Translations under genes and position numbers: made by a program
Shown here: positions 22,640 through 34,853 of the stretch, piece by piece
Numbering within the stretch: position 1 is the stretch's first letter
Layout of the letters: each line of letters opens with the position of its first letter
Assembly (NCBI GenBank): GCA_026018925.1
Contig: JAKSZU010000013.1
Location: 78,109,791 to 78,173,790 of the forward strand
Length of the DNA: 64,000 nt
Direction: 5' to 3'
Source: Tupaia tana
Lineage: Eukaryota > Chordata > Mammalia > Scandentia > Tupaiidae
Notes under the pieces: model-generated
Database searches by the model: none
What the model was told of the DNA's origin: nothing
Seen by the model: only the letters and a program-made list of their open reading frames with translations

Positions 22640-23640
22640 AGTTTTTTTTTTTTTTCCTTTTCCAGAAATAAAAGAAAAATACAAAAGTCTAATTCAGAAA
22701 GTACTAAAATCAAACATCCAATGGACTTTGTTCCCTCCAAGTAAACCCCTTATCAGTCTCTTGCAGAGATTCTAAAACGTTATCTCCATAGACCAGATTA
22801 TGGGGCTGACCCACTCTCAATACTGAATAGGAATCAAATGGACATTCTCTTCTGTCAGCAAACCCCGATTTGCCAATCCAGATAAATCAATTAATGGGAT
22901 GCAGAACTGCCGCCTGGCCTTTCTCTCCCCCGTGCTTCCTTCCCTGAGCTCCCCTGGACTTCTCAGTCCCCTGTTTAATTCCATCTAAGAGTCCTTATTT
23001 ACAAGAGGGCTTGTGCAGGTGCAAGCTTTCAGGCCAGCAGCAAAGGAGCAATTGTCGCCCCTCCCCTTCCATCCTCCAGCCTCCCCCTCTTTGTGAGACA
23101 CTTTTCTTTTCTCTGCTTTTCAGACCAAAGACACCCCTCAGTAGCTAATCTAATCGGATTATGCTAATTTGTATTTCATGAACCTAGACAGCCTAACTAG
23201 ATCTGCAGAGGGCTAAGGCCAGGCAGAGAGGACAATGACTTTGTCAGTAAACCTACCCCTGAAAAAGTGCAAAAAGAAAGTATGTCCTGTGTTCAGCCAC
23301 ACAAAGCTGCTCCTCTGGGAAGCCTGCAGAGCTCTTGACAATTTAGAGTGCCCAGAAGCCGTCTATGTTCTGAACAGAAAAGGCGGCACAGTGGAGGCAC
23401 AATAAGGACCACAGTGACGATGCTGATTCCCTGTTAGGAAATAGGCCACCTCTCCTTCCTCCCTCCCAACTGACTCCCATTTACCCTCTTGGCTAAATCA
23501 ATACATACATTTGGAAGCTGAAACCAGGTGATTTAATTCAACAAATTCGTACTGGCATCTACCACCCATTAGGAACTACTTGGAGTTACAGGATGCACAA
23601 AGTGGTCTAAGATTTAGTTCTTGCCCTTCCAAATTTATAC
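22640..23640. promoter_or_regulatory. Candidate enhancer in a SINE-free block
   Basis: The longest SINE-free intergenic stretch between the two genes (22211-23645). At 23151-23161 TAATCGGATTA is a perfect palindromic K50 homeodomain dimer site (OTX/PITX/GSC type, TAATYNRATTA). It is followed at once by the octamer-like ATGCTAAT (23161-23168). An E-box CAGGTG lies near 23016. TAL2 acts in the midbrain, where OTX2 is expressed, which is suggestive only. Confidence 0.35.
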
Positions 23641-23645
23641 TCTGG

Positions 23646-23912
23646 GGACCAACAGGTGGTGTAGTGGTTAAGGCCCTGGACTCCCATGTTGTCAGCCATG
23701 GTTTGGATCCTACCCAGTGGCTTGAAACTCACACTGGACACATACACATGTATGGCCAAAATCCTGAGAGGAAAAGAGAAGGAGGGATTGTGATGTGGTC
23801 ATTCCCCCGGGGGGTGATTTTACGCTTTCTGTCTCTCTGTCTCTCTCTGTCTCTCCAGGAAGCACATGTGCCCAATAGCAAAATCTCTCAACAAAATAAA
23901 GACAGAAACAAA
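23646..23912 (+). repeat. tRNA SINE, type A
   Basis: TSD aaatttatrctctg. Confidence 0.92.
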
Positions 23913-24067
23913 AAACAAATTTATGCTCTGAGGAAAAAAGATATTCTAGGTATAAAAATTAGAAAGAAATCTTAGTGAGATGATTGTAATTTATCTGTTC
24001 ATTTTCTTTGCTTCATGTTGTCTGATTTTGCTGATCATCTTCCATAATCTTCCACAGAGGATTATTA

Positions 24068-24315
24068 TTAATTTTTTTTTTTTCCTGAAAGTTTTTGCTA
24101 TAGGGCACATGTGCTTGCTGGAGAGACTAAGAGAGAAATCACTGCCCGGGGGGATGGCTATGGCCCAGTCCCTTCTCCTCCATTCTCCTCTCAGGACTTT
24201 GGGCACACATTCGGACATGCCTACATGAGTTTCAAGCTGCCAGGTCTGGACTTTAACTCCCACATGCCTACGTGAGAGTCCAGTGCCTTAACCACCACAC
24301 CACCTGCTGGACCCA
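24068..24315 (-). repeat. tRNA SINE, type A
   Basis: Shortened CT-rich part. Head ends cacctgctggaccc. Confidence 0.88.
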
Positions 24316-24318
24316 CCC

Positions 24319-24542
24319 AGATGATTTTTTTAAAGTTTATTTCTTCCATGAGCGAGTGAGGGAGAGAAAGAGCACTGGCCACAGAGTCTTGATGCCACAG
24401 TACACCTGCAGCCTCCGCCAACCTGGCATGCTCATGCCAATGTACGTTAGGGAAGCCTCTGGATGCAAACTGGTAGCCTTCCCATTGTGGGTCAGCCTCG
24501 GGGAGTGTCACATTTTACCACTGTGCCACTACCCCTTCCACA
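24319..24542 (-). repeat. tRNA SINE, type C (older)
   Basis: aaagtttatttcttcc start. The end accactgtgccactaccc is the reverse of the type C head at 47165. Flanked by cagaygattttttt. Confidence 0.7.
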
Positions 24543-24627
24543 GACGATTTTTTTTTTATATGTTCATATAAGGCTTTGTGTTTGTAAAAATATATGATGT
24601 AAGTATATAGTGTACTCTTTATTTTTT

Positions 24628-24801
24628 ATTATAAGTTGAATTATTTAATTTTATTTATTCATTATTTTATTTTGACCAAAAAGAGAGACAGAGAGAGAGA
24701 GAGAGAAAGTGAGAAAGCAAGCCACCAGGTCTGGGATTCAAACCATGCTTGGCCACATGGGAGTGTCCAGCTTCTTAACCACTATGCTACCTGCTAGTCC
24801 C
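24628..24801 (-). repeat. tRNA SINE, type B
   Basis: Flanked by tatagtgwattcttt. Confidence 0.9.
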
Positions 24802-24852
24802 CTATAGTGAATTCTTTGTAACAGACAGTGAGATAAAGCTGCTATTTTCTTT

Positions 24853-25020
24853 TTTTTAAAAAAGATTTATTTAATTTTATTTGTTGTTATTTTTAATTTG
24901 ACTAAAAAGAGACAGAGAGAAAGAGAAAGTGAGAAAGCAAGCTGCCAAGTCTGGGACCTAAACCGTAGCTGGCCCATGTGGAGGTCCATCGCCCCAACCA
25001 CCACAGCACCTGCCAGCCCA
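24853..25020 (-). repeat. tRNA SINE, type B
   Basis: Complete. Followed by a short repeated aactgccagccca. Confidence 0.88.
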
Positions 25021-25080
25021 TAAACTGCCAGCCCATTCAACCTTCTTTTAAGTGTTGAAAGAGAGATTTAGCGATATTTC

Positions 25081-25244
25081 TTTAAAAAAGAATGATTTAA
25101 CTTTATTCACTCATTATTTGACCAGAGAGAGAGAGCGAGAAAGAGAGAGAAAGTGAGAGAGCAAGCCACCAGGTCCAGGACTTGAACTGTGGTTGGCTAT
25201 GTGGGAGTGTCCAGTGCCTCAACTGCCATGCCATGCACTGTCCC
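25081..25244 (-). repeat. tRNA SINE, type B
   Basis: Shortened AT tail and divergent head end (catgcactgtccct). Confidence 0.85.
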
Positions 25245-26080
25245 TGATACTTAGATACATTAAGCAGCTCATCCAAGAAGAATTGTCCAGTTAACATTAG
25301 ACTTCTGATTCCAAATCTAGTGTTCTCTGCCCTCATCCAACTTGTCTCACATAAGGCTAGAGAGTCCTTAGGAGGTCAACAACCTGATTCTTTGGCCTGT
25401 GAGTGGGACCACACACAAAAGTTTAAAAATTTACACCAATGGCCTAAAAACCCTTCATGCATTGTGAAGTTGGAAAAACTAATTTGAATTTTCAAGTGAA
25501 TAAGTGAAATCATTCAATTGGAATAAAATAGACAAGGGTTTTTGGTAAACCTCAGGTCATTTTTAGCCCTGAACTTTTCTGCCATTGTGTTTATGAACTT
25601 ATACCATTCAGTGTCTTCCCCTCTTGCTCAAGACAATAAATATTCCCTGAATCGGTGTCTTCCACCTACCTATTCTGGAGTCTGACTCTCTTTCTCATCA
25701 GATTCCTGCTGCCTGGGGTGGTCAACACTCCGTACTTTTGGTTTAGTTAATTAGTTTCCAAGCTTGTTATACAGTTGGGTGATCAAGCCCAAGTAGTTGG
25801 AAACCTCTTCCCTGGAGATTTTCTGCCAAATGCCTGTCCTTGTCAGTTTGCTGAGGAATGCATTTCTTATTCCAGAACCTTTGTTCCCTCTGAGAGCTCT
25901 CACTGAATTCCTGTTTTGGATCTGAGATACTCTTGTGCTTTATTTATTTATTTATTTATTTTTTGGGGGGGTGGTTTACACAACATTAGTGAAGAAAAAT
26001 AAATCAATTAGTATCAGAACCATTAGTTGATACCTCATTCATTGCCAACTTGTATCATTTACTCAGCGCTATATATATTT
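25245..26080. other. Intergenic, nothing recognised
   Basis: No repeat or gene identified apart from a (TTTA)n at 25940-25960. Confidence 0.45.
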
Positions 26081-26551
26081 TTTAAGATTTACTTATTTAT
26101 TTAATTCCATTTGTTTTTATTTTTTATTTTATTTATTTATTTATTTATTTTTGGAGAGGTTTTTGCTATAGGGTGTGTGCACTCGCCAGACAGACAGAGA
26201 GAAACAGAAAGACAGAAAGCGAGAAATCACCCCCCAGGGGGGATGGCCACGCTGCAATCCCTTCTCCTCCATTCTCCTCTCAGGATCTTGGGCATGCACC
26301 CACACACACCCGGCATGAGTTTTAAGCCACCGGGTCTGGGACGCGAACCGCGGTCAACTACGTGGGAGTCCAGTGACATAGCCATTATGCTAACTGCTGG
26401 TCCCTGTTTTTATTATTTTTTAATTTGACCAGACAGAGACAGAGTGAGAGAGAACAGAAAGCGAGAAAGCAAGCCGTTAGGTCTGGTACTGGAATTGCTG
26501 TTGGCCACGTGGGAGTCCAGCGCCTTTATCCACCATGCCACCTGCCGGCCC
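26081..26551 (-). repeat. Type B SINE with type A SINE inserted
   Basis: Inner - type A at about 26121-26404, duplication tgtttttatt. Outer duplication actcagygctat. Confidence 0.92.
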
Positions 26552-27007
26552 ACTCAGTGCTATGTTAAACAGTGTATTGGAAGATAGATGAACTGATAGC
26601 TCTAAGCCTCCTAACAATTTAAATGACAATTACAAAATGTATGACTCTGTCTTGGAATACAAAAGGTGTTTGACTTCCAGTTTCCATTCTCTGGTCATTC
26701 CTTTATTGATAAGCATAAAATACATCATATCTGTGTTCCGTTCGTGCTATAAATTCAAAACCAATTCTCTAGCCACCTAAGTAATGAGCATAAAGTATGT
26801 CAATATAACCTCAAATCTCTAACAGTGGAAGGTTGAAACAAGAATGGATGCTGCTAGAATAATGCTGCTTCCTTTGATGTGACAACTGAGCATCCATCTC
26901 TTTCCCCCTCACATGATTTCTTCAGCATGTTAGAGCAGTGAGGAATGGTTTTAGTCTCATAACCAAGTTAGGGTGAGGACACGGCCACATCATGCACATG
27001 CTCCATT

Positions 27008-27268
27008 TTTTTCCCCTAGAGTTTTTTGCCTTAGGACACCTGTGCTTGTTGGAGAGAGACAGAGACAGTGAGAGGGAAAATGATAAATCACCCTTCAGGG
27101 GGGATGGCTACACAGCAATCCCTTCTCCTCCATTATTCTCCCAGGATCTTGGGCACATATGCACACACATGCCTGGCATGATTTTCAAGACAGTGGGTCC
27201 AGGACTTGAACTGTAGTCAGACATGTTGGAGTCTAGTGACGTAACCACTACACCATCTGTTGGCCCTT
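27008..27268 (-). repeat. tRNA SINE, type A
   Basis: First of three same-direction copies at one target (acatgctccattt-like flank). Confidence 0.88.
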
Positions 27269-27282
27269 ACATGCTCTCTCTC

Positions 27283-27573
27283 TTTTTTTTTTTTTTTTTA
27301 AGATTTTTGTTACAGGGCACATGTGCTTGCTGGAGAGACAGAGAGAGACAGAGACAGAAAACTAGCAATCACCTCCCAGGAGAGTTGGCCATGCCCCAAT
27401 CTCTTCTCCTCCAGTCTTCTCTCAGGATCTTGGGCACACACACACACACACACGCACGCACGTGCACGTGCACATTTGCCCAGTCTGAGTTTTAAGTCAC
27501 TGAGTCTGGGACTCCAACCACAGTTGACTATGTGGGAGTCCAGCAACGGAACCATTATGCCATCTGCTGGCCC
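27283..27573 (-). repeat. tRNA SINE, type A
   Basis: Second of three. Core has an alternating (CA)/(CG) run at 27436-27472. Confidence 0.9.
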
Positions 27574-27591
27574 CTCACATACTCCATTTTT

Positions 27592-27889
27592 GTTTTTTTT
27601 TTTTTTTAAAGAGCAATCTCTTTTTTTTTTTTTGGAGAGGTTTTTTTTTTTTTTTTTTTTTGGCTATAGGGCACGTGCGCTCGCCAGACAGACAGAGAGA
27701 CAGAAAGCAAGAAATCAGTCCCCAGGGGGGATGGCCACACCACAATCCCTTCTCCTCCATTCTCCTCTTGGGATCTTGGGCACGCACACACACGCGCCCA
27801 GTGTGAATTTAAGTCACCGGGTCCGGGACGCGAACCGCGATCAACTACATGGGAGCCCAGCGACATAGCCATTACGCTAACTGCTGGTC
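27592..27889 (-). repeat. tRNA SINE, type A (young) with double poly(T)
   Basis: Third of three. TSD acatactccattttt at about 27577 and 27890. ggagaggttttt is flanked by two long T runs. Confidence 0.92.
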
Positions 27890-28097
27890 CCACATACTCC
27901 ATTTTAAAAAAAATTCTGAATCTAGAGCAACTGTTCTCTTATAATTACTTTACAGTTTCTAAAAGCAGTTATTGTCCAAAGCAAATCTCAGTTGAGCATG
28001 TGAATGAATAGAGGCAGATAAACCAAAAAGTAAAATTAAAAAAGAGATGTCTGATAGGAGAGCAGTCAGATAAAAAAATTTGAAAAAGGAATAGTTG

Positions 28098-28240
28098 AGG
28101 CTGGCAAGTAGCATGGTGATTGAGTCACTGGACTCCCACATGACTGACTATAGTTTAAGTACTAGAACCTGCAGCCCAAAAATTGCAACAAACATATAGA
28201 TAAGTAAATAAATGTTTAAAATTTATAAATAAAAGTAGTA
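28098..28240 (+). repeat. tRNA SINE, short diverged copy
   Basis: Head agtagcatggtgattgagtc, then an AT-rich tail, abutting the UBE2D3 retrocopy tail. Confidence 0.75.
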
Positions 28241-28247
28241 ATTTTTT

Positions 28248-28965
<718 letters not shown>

Positions 28966-29461
28966 TGCCCAAGGGGATGGTCAAACTCTTGATTACCTGG
29001 AAGGCGGGGCAAGATGGTCTCTTTGTCTCACACCGGCTTTGCCAGACGCTGGCACCTCTTGCCACTGCGTGTCTTTTCCAGTGCCACCGTCGCCCTCGAG
29101 GACGCTAGGTGAACCAAAGGGTGGAGGGAGGCAGTTTCCTTCCCTGTTCAGGGACGAGGGGACCTGCGCCAGGTCCTTGCCTTCTTTTAGAAACAGCACC
29201 TTCTTACAGGATCTGGGATACTCCTCTAATTCACAGTTCATTTTTGGAGCTGAAGAGCTGGACTCTCTTGAAATTAATGAATGACTGAGGCTGTCTCATG
29301 CAAATGCTCACTTTACCCTCCCTCCCTCTCTCTTCAGCACTCCAAAAGTAGCCTAAAAGACAGTGAAAAATATGCACTGATAATCGGTTTTCATCAAAAG
29401 AGGAAAGGAAGACATATTTCATCTCTGCTCTTGTTCCTTCCACCTACTTTATTTAATTAAA
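28966..29461. other. Intergenic, nothing recognised
   Basis: Moderately GC-rich with some CpG. The overlapping short ORFs show no family resemblance. Confidence 0.45.
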
Positions 29462-29721
29462 AATTTTTTTTTTTTAAGGTTTTTGCCATAGGTTGTGAGT
29501 AATGGCCAGAGAGAGACAGTGAGAGGGAAAGTGAGAAATCACCCCTGGGGGTATGGAGGGCCATGCCACAATCTCTCCTCCTCCATTCTCTTCCTGGGAT
29601 TTTGCATATGCAGGCTAAGTGCACCCAGCATGATTTTCAAGCCAAAAGGTCTGGGACTCGAACCGCATTTGCCATGTTTGAGGAGTCTAGCACCTCAAAC
29701 AACATGCCACCTGCTGGCCCC
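29462..29721 (-). repeat. tRNA SINE, type A
   Basis: Complete, diverged. Ends cacctgctggcccc. Confidence 0.9.
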
Positions 29722-29816
29722 TCCACTAGTAGTTTTAAATAAATTTTCCTATATTATTGAATATTATAAGCCAATTTCAGATTTTCTTTTGCTATTGATT
29801 AAGATACAGCAAAATA

Positions 29817-30037
29817 GGGGCCAGCAGGTGGCGTAGTGGTTAAGGCACTGGACTCCCACATGGCCAACAGCAGTTTGAGTCCTGGGCCTGGTGGCTTCAA
29901 ACTCATACAGGCAATGTGTGCGTGGTGCCCAAAATCCCTAGAGCAGAATGGAGGAGAAGCAGTTGTGGTGGGATGATTTCTCACTCTCTGTCTCTGGCAA
30001 GTGCACACATTCTACAGCAAAAACTCTCTGAAAAAAA
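29817..30037 (+). repeat. tRNA SINE, type A
   Basis: Core palindrome mostly deleted (ttgtggtgggatgatttct). Flanked by aagatacwgcaa. Confidence 0.9.
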
Positions 30038-30334
30038 GATACTGCAATGTGAACAATAGTAAATACTCACACATCTTAAGCTTGGTGTTAATGATGCTGT
30101 GGATGGCTTTCTTTTGCTGATGTAGTGCTACGCTATCATATTTTTAGGCCTCCATCCACATTCTTTTGTCAAAATCTTATAATGAAGTAAGGCCTAAGAG
30201 CTGGGTAAATGTGGGCTGCAGTCTGGGTAGTTTAACAAGCTACCTGTGTTAACTGCATTCAAATCAATTATCACAGAGAGAACTCTGAGAAGAAGATGCT
30301 TTCTGTATGAAAACTGTAGTGATAAAGCTTTTTT

Positions 30335-30518
30335 AAAAATTTTAAAAGAATTATTAATTTAATTTACTATTATTTTAATTTACTATAGGGCATGTGTACT
30401 CACCAGAGAAAGAGAGAGAGAGGGAAAGCTAGAAAGCAAGCCCCCAAGTTTGGGCCTCAAGCCACAGCCAGTCTTGTGGGAGTCCAGTGCCTTAACCACC
30501 ACGCCACCTGCTGGCCCC
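30335..30518 (-). repeat. tRNA SINE, type B with type A 3' motif
   Basis: AT tail then ctatagggcatgtgtactc before the type B body. Confidence 0.88.
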
Positions 30519-30582
30519 ATAGATATATTTTTTGACTTAGAAGATTAAGAAATTTGGCTAACATTAAAAAAAACTTTTATGA

Positions 30583-30840
30583 GAGGCCAGCAGGTGGCAT
30601 AGTGGTTAAGGTGCTGGACTCTCACATGGCTGACCATGGTTTGAATCCTGAACCCAGTAGAATGAAACTCATGCCAGATGCATGTGTGCCCCAAATCTCA
30701 CGAGAAGAGTGGAGGAGAAGAGATTGCAGTGTGGCTCACTCCCTGAGGGGTGATTTCTCACTTTCTCTCTCTTTGTTTCTCCAGTGAGAATACATGCCCT
30801 ATAGCAAAAATCACTCTTTAAAAACAAACAAACAAACAAA
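30583..30840 (+). repeat. tRNA SINE, type A
   Basis: Ends cctatagcaaaaatcactc and (aaac)n. Confidence 0.9.
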
Positions 30841-31929
30841 CTTGGATGAGGAGAAAATGCTTTTATTGTATAGGGCTAGATAGTTTCATAAGACCTAGTG
30901 ATAGACATTATTATTATGCTTGAAAGCATTACTTAATTCATACTGGCAATTTTTTCCCCTTTGTGTTACATAGACTCCAGAATTCCCCAAAGCTAGAGCC
31001 CTAGCCAGTCCTTGAATTTAGAATATGATGTAAATGATCCTCCCCACCCCAGTCATACAGCAGAGTGAAGTCTCTAAGCACTGCTACTGTTGAGACAAGC
31101 ACGCTAAAGGCAAAACAAAGAATGGGAAAGAAGTCATATATCAGGTCAGTGGGCGGGATGCCAGAAACTAAGTCCAAATAGCTTTGGGTGTTTTGCCTAG
31201 GATCAGGTTTCTAGGGTAGCAGGTTGGAAACTACCCAATGCAAATGAAACAGAAGAATCAAAGTCCACTGTCACATCTGGGATTAAAGCCAGAGAAAAGT
31301 TAACAAACAGAAAAGACCAGATGGTTATCAGATCCAGTGGTTTGGTGCACAGAGTTTTCTTATGAAGACATGGGGTGCCATCCCTGTGACTGTCCTTCAT
31401 TATTCATAAAAACCCAACTTGCTGGCTGCTGTGTGACTCTAGCTTCTCACCCATGCTTTCTTTTCCTCAACTCCATGCCATTCTCCAGTCTGAGCAGCGG
31501 CTGCTCTCTGGACTTTGTAAGAAGGTTGTTATGGAAGGATACCATCTATTTGAGGTATTGCAGAAGCTGGCAGCAAGTTTTTAGTTTCACTCTTTGACCA
31601 TTTTCCCAATCCCCAATCCCTCCAAGTAAGCCCTGTAATTGCCCTCATACCAGTGGAAGTCCATGAGCGCTTCACTATTCTGAAGGATTTAAAAGATTAT
31701 TTGCTTTCTGAGCCCAGACTTTGGGCCAGGGCCCCCATGGTGTACCAATGGTTATAATAAGGGCTTTAGAGAGTTGCCAGTGTAATCATGGGGAAGGGCC
31801 TATGTGGGATACTTGGACCCATGCTCCCCTGGTTAGGTATATAAATAGGAGCATGAGAAGTAGATTGCTCGAAGGAATAGTTCTTCAAATTGCCTTCATA
31901 CACTAATTTTTCTTACTTTAAGCAGAAAT
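30841..31929. other. Intergenic, nothing recognised
   Basis: 1.1 kb without a SINE or named repeat; short ORFs unconvincing. Confidence 0.45.
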
Positions 31930-32167
31930 TATTCTGCTCCCCTCTCTCTCTGTTTCTCTTCATTTGCCAGAGAGAAAGAGAGAGAGGGGAGAAAAAGAAA
32001 GCACCCCTCAATGGGACATAGACATGCCACAACCCCTCCTCTTCCATTTCTCCATTTTATTGGGATTTGGGGCACAAATGCACATACATCCAGTGTGAGT
32101 TTCAAGCTGCAGGGTCTGGGACTCAAACTACACTTGACTATATGGGAGTCCAGCACCTGCTGGTTCC
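31930..32167 (-). repeat. tRNA SINE, type A (old)
   Basis: Diverged. Head end shortened (agtccagcacctgctggtt). Confidence 0.8.
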
Positions 32168-32232
32168 TCCCCTCAACCTTTAATCTCTCTTCTTTACCTG
32201 TCTCCTAATATACAAGATGTTAATTGGGACTT

Positions 32233-32399
32233 TAAAAAAATTTACTTTTATTAATTAGCATTATTATTTTTAAAATTTGCTGTAGGGTACATGTGCTTAC
32301 CAGAGAGAGAGAAAAAAACCAAGCCACCAGTCTGGGACTAAAACCATGGTCAGCCATGTGGGAGTCCAATACCCCAACTACCATGCCATTTGCTGGCTC
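32233..32399 (-). repeat. tRNA SINE, type B with type A 3' motif
   Basis: TSD taaytgggactt at 32221-32232 and 32400. Confidence 0.88.
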
Positions 32400-32829
32400 T
32401 AACTGGGACTTACTATTTCAGAATTCCAGCCAGGTCCCTAAGACAAAAGTGTTATTTGCACATTCTAAAAAGAGAAGCTAGACTGTGTATGTGGGACTTA
32501 CAAGATAAAAACTGGCCAGAAACCTTCACTGCCAATAGCCCAAGAGGTCAAAATTTGAAAGGAAATTCATAGAAGGAAATTTAGAGGGTTGGATTGCTGT
32601 GATTTTCTACTCTTCTTTCTATGAGCAAAGAGATGCTTCCCTTCCCCAAGCCAATTCAGGCTTTATTGAAACATAAAGGATTATTTACTTATTTATTTAT
32701 TTCACAAAACAGGAAGTCTAAGAGAGATAGCCAATAACTTTGGTCATCTGCTATTTTCTCCTATGTTAAGCAGATGGCTGCCCCAGCTTGGAAAGAGACA
32801 GAAGGGCCATTGTCAATGCCCTAGATACT

Positions 32830-33218
32830 TTAATCAGAGAAGTAACAATTCCTTATAGATCTATTTTTTCTATTCTTTCAGCATTTCCACACTGTCTTGA
32901 TTACCATAGCTTCTTTTTTTTTTTTTCCTTCTCCTCTTTCATTTTGCCAGAGGGTGAGTGTGCTTGCTGAGAGAACAAGAGAGAAAGGAAAAGTGAGAAA
33001 GCACCCCTCCATCTCTTCCTCCTTTTGGGATTTTGGGCATCCATGCACACGGGCCTGGCATGTTTTTCAAGCCACTGGATCTGGAACTCAAACTGTGCTG
33101 TTGGCCATGTGTGAGTCAGCAGCCTTAACCACCATGCCACTGGCCCTGATTACCACAGCTTTATAGTAAATTTTGAGGTTGGATAATGTCAGTTCTCCAA
33201 CTTCATTTCATTTCATTT
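32830..33218 (-). mobile_element. Old L1 ORF2 fragment (antisense)
   Basis: The + strand reads like antisense L1 ORF2 (ttgattaccatagctt; ctttatagtaaattttgagg; gtcagttctccaacttcatt). It is interrupted by a SINE whose duplication is gattaccayagctt. Confidence 0.65.
32914..33146 (-). repeat. tRNA SINE, type A (old)
   Basis: TSD gattaccayagctt. Core palindrome lost. Confidence 0.85.
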
Positions 33219-33785
33219 TTTTTTTTTTTAACAGGAACATGCCAATGAACTTTGTCTTTAATTTTATTTGCCAATATTCTAACAGATGGCCCCCCCTTGC
33301 TTAGAAGTTGAAAAAAATATATCTAATGTTTAAACCAACATGCAGAACTGGTTAAGTGTGAAAGGTTAACCATCAAATGGTGTCTGCAATAACTGGAAAG
33401 GAACTGGATGCAACGTGGGGGTCCATGGCATCATTGAAGAATCCACAAATGTGCCCTAAAATGAGTCAGCACTGAGTGCCTGCCATAAAGAAGGATGTCA
33501 ATAGCTAAAACTAAAACAAAATGAAACAAAAAAAAAATCAAAAACTATAACCAATACTGGCCAACTCAAAAGTCTTTTTTTTCTTTTCTCTAATTCTTCT
33601 TCCCAGTGCCCTGAATCTAGAGGACATAGAAGATGGAAGAAGACAACGGCTAGGGAAGATTGAAAGACTCCACCACGCCCCTTATCTCTCACTGAAAGTC
33701 TGTGGCAGGGATCAACCTGAGCTCATCAGAGGGGAGAAGTTTTGAATCTGATGTAAGATTGACATTTCAACTGGACAGTACTTTA
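33219..33785 (-). pseudogene. Retrocopy of an unidentified mRNA 3' end (probable)
   Basis: Poly(T) at about 33219-33231 on the + strand is followed 30 bases later by tttatt (33262-33267), i.e. AATAAA and a poly(A) tail on the - strand. The remaining 500 bases are non-repetitive, SINE-free and without a long frame, as expected of a 3' UTR. It sits inside an old antisense L1 fragment. I could not name the parent gene. Confidence 0.45.
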
Positions 33786-33786
33786 A

Positions 33787-34016
33787 AAATTTTAATTAAT
33801 TAATTAATATTATTATTATTTTTGCCTTACAGTTTGTGTGCTTGCCAGTGAGAGAGAGTGACAGAGAGATACAGAGATAGGGGAACTGAGAAAAGATTTG
33901 GGGCATGCATGCACACATGCCCAGCATGATTTTCAAACAACCGAGTCTGGGACTTGAATCATGGTTGGCCATGTGGGAGCCTAGCACATCAACCACCATG
34001 CCACCTTCTGGCTCCC
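33787..34016 (-). repeat. tRNA SINE, old A/B mixture
   Basis: B-like AT tail, A-like ttgccttacagtttgtgtgc. Core deleted. Confidence 0.8.
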
Positions 34017-34045
34017 ATAAACACATTTTTAAACAAATAATAGTT

Positions 34046-34303
34046 TTTTAAAAAATTATTATTATTTTAATTTTCTAGAGGGCACATGTGCCTACCAAGG
34101 GAGAGAGAGGGGAGGAAAGTAAGAAAGCTACTCCCAAGGGGGATGGCCACAATACAATCTCTTTTCCTCTATTCTCCACTAGAGATTTTGGGCATGTACT
34201 CATACATCTGGTGTGTTATCCAAGCTGCCTGGTCCAGGACTTGAACTGTGCCGTCTGCCATATGGAATCCAGCTATCTTAACAACCATGTCACTAGCTGG
34301 CCC
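34046..34303 (-). repeat. tRNA SINE, type A with B-like tail
   Basis: Full core (ctcccaagggggatggccac) behind an AT-rich tail. Confidence 0.85.
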
Positions 34304-34311
34304 CATCAGAT

Positions 34312-34495
34312 TTTTATTTTTAATTTTATTAATTATTTACTTTTATTAATTATTAATATTCTTTATCTTGACCAGAGAGAAACAGAGAGAGACACAGAGA
34401 GAGTGAGAAAGCAAGCCACTAGGTCCAGGACTTAAACCGTGGTTAGCCATTTGGGAGTCCAGCGCTTTAACCACCGTGCCACCTGCCAGCATCCC
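34312..34495 (-). repeat. tRNA SINE, type B
   Basis: TSD atcagattttt at 34304 and 34497. Confidence 0.9.
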
Positions 34496-34711
34496 TATCA
34501 GATTTTTGAGTAGGTAAATTTTCATGCATTACATATGAAGAATATTTTCAGTTTAATAATTTATAATAGAGATATGAATGATGTTTATAGAAAAAGATTT
34601 TAGTTTCCATGCAAAAAATAAGTGAGCCAAATCAAATTTTCCAAGATATAGTATTGAATCCACTATTTCCAAGATACAATATATCAAAGCCACTATTAAT
34701 AAATACAAGCT

Positions 34712-34802
34712 AGGGGCTAGCAGATGGCATGGTGTTTAAGGTGCTAGACTCCCACAAGGCCAACTGTGGTTTGAGTCTGGACCTAGATTCACTTTCCCTT
34801 TC

Positions 34803-34833
<31 letters not shown>

Positions 34834-34852
34834 GGTCAAATTACAAATAATA
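34712..34852 (+). repeat. tRNA SINE, type B
   Basis: Ends ggtcaaattacaaataat; the next copy follows at once. Contains (CTGT)n. Confidence 0.88.
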
Positions 34853-34853
34853 G

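Noticed and set aside
27323-27868. 181-residue + strand frame
   Set aside because: Made from two antisense SINE copies; the GDGHAAIPSPPFSSQDLGHA-type peptides recur in dozens of SINEs.
28966-29300. 108-residue + strand frame in a GC-richer stretch
   Set aside because: No family resemblance, no splice or promoter context, and similar-length frames on both strands.
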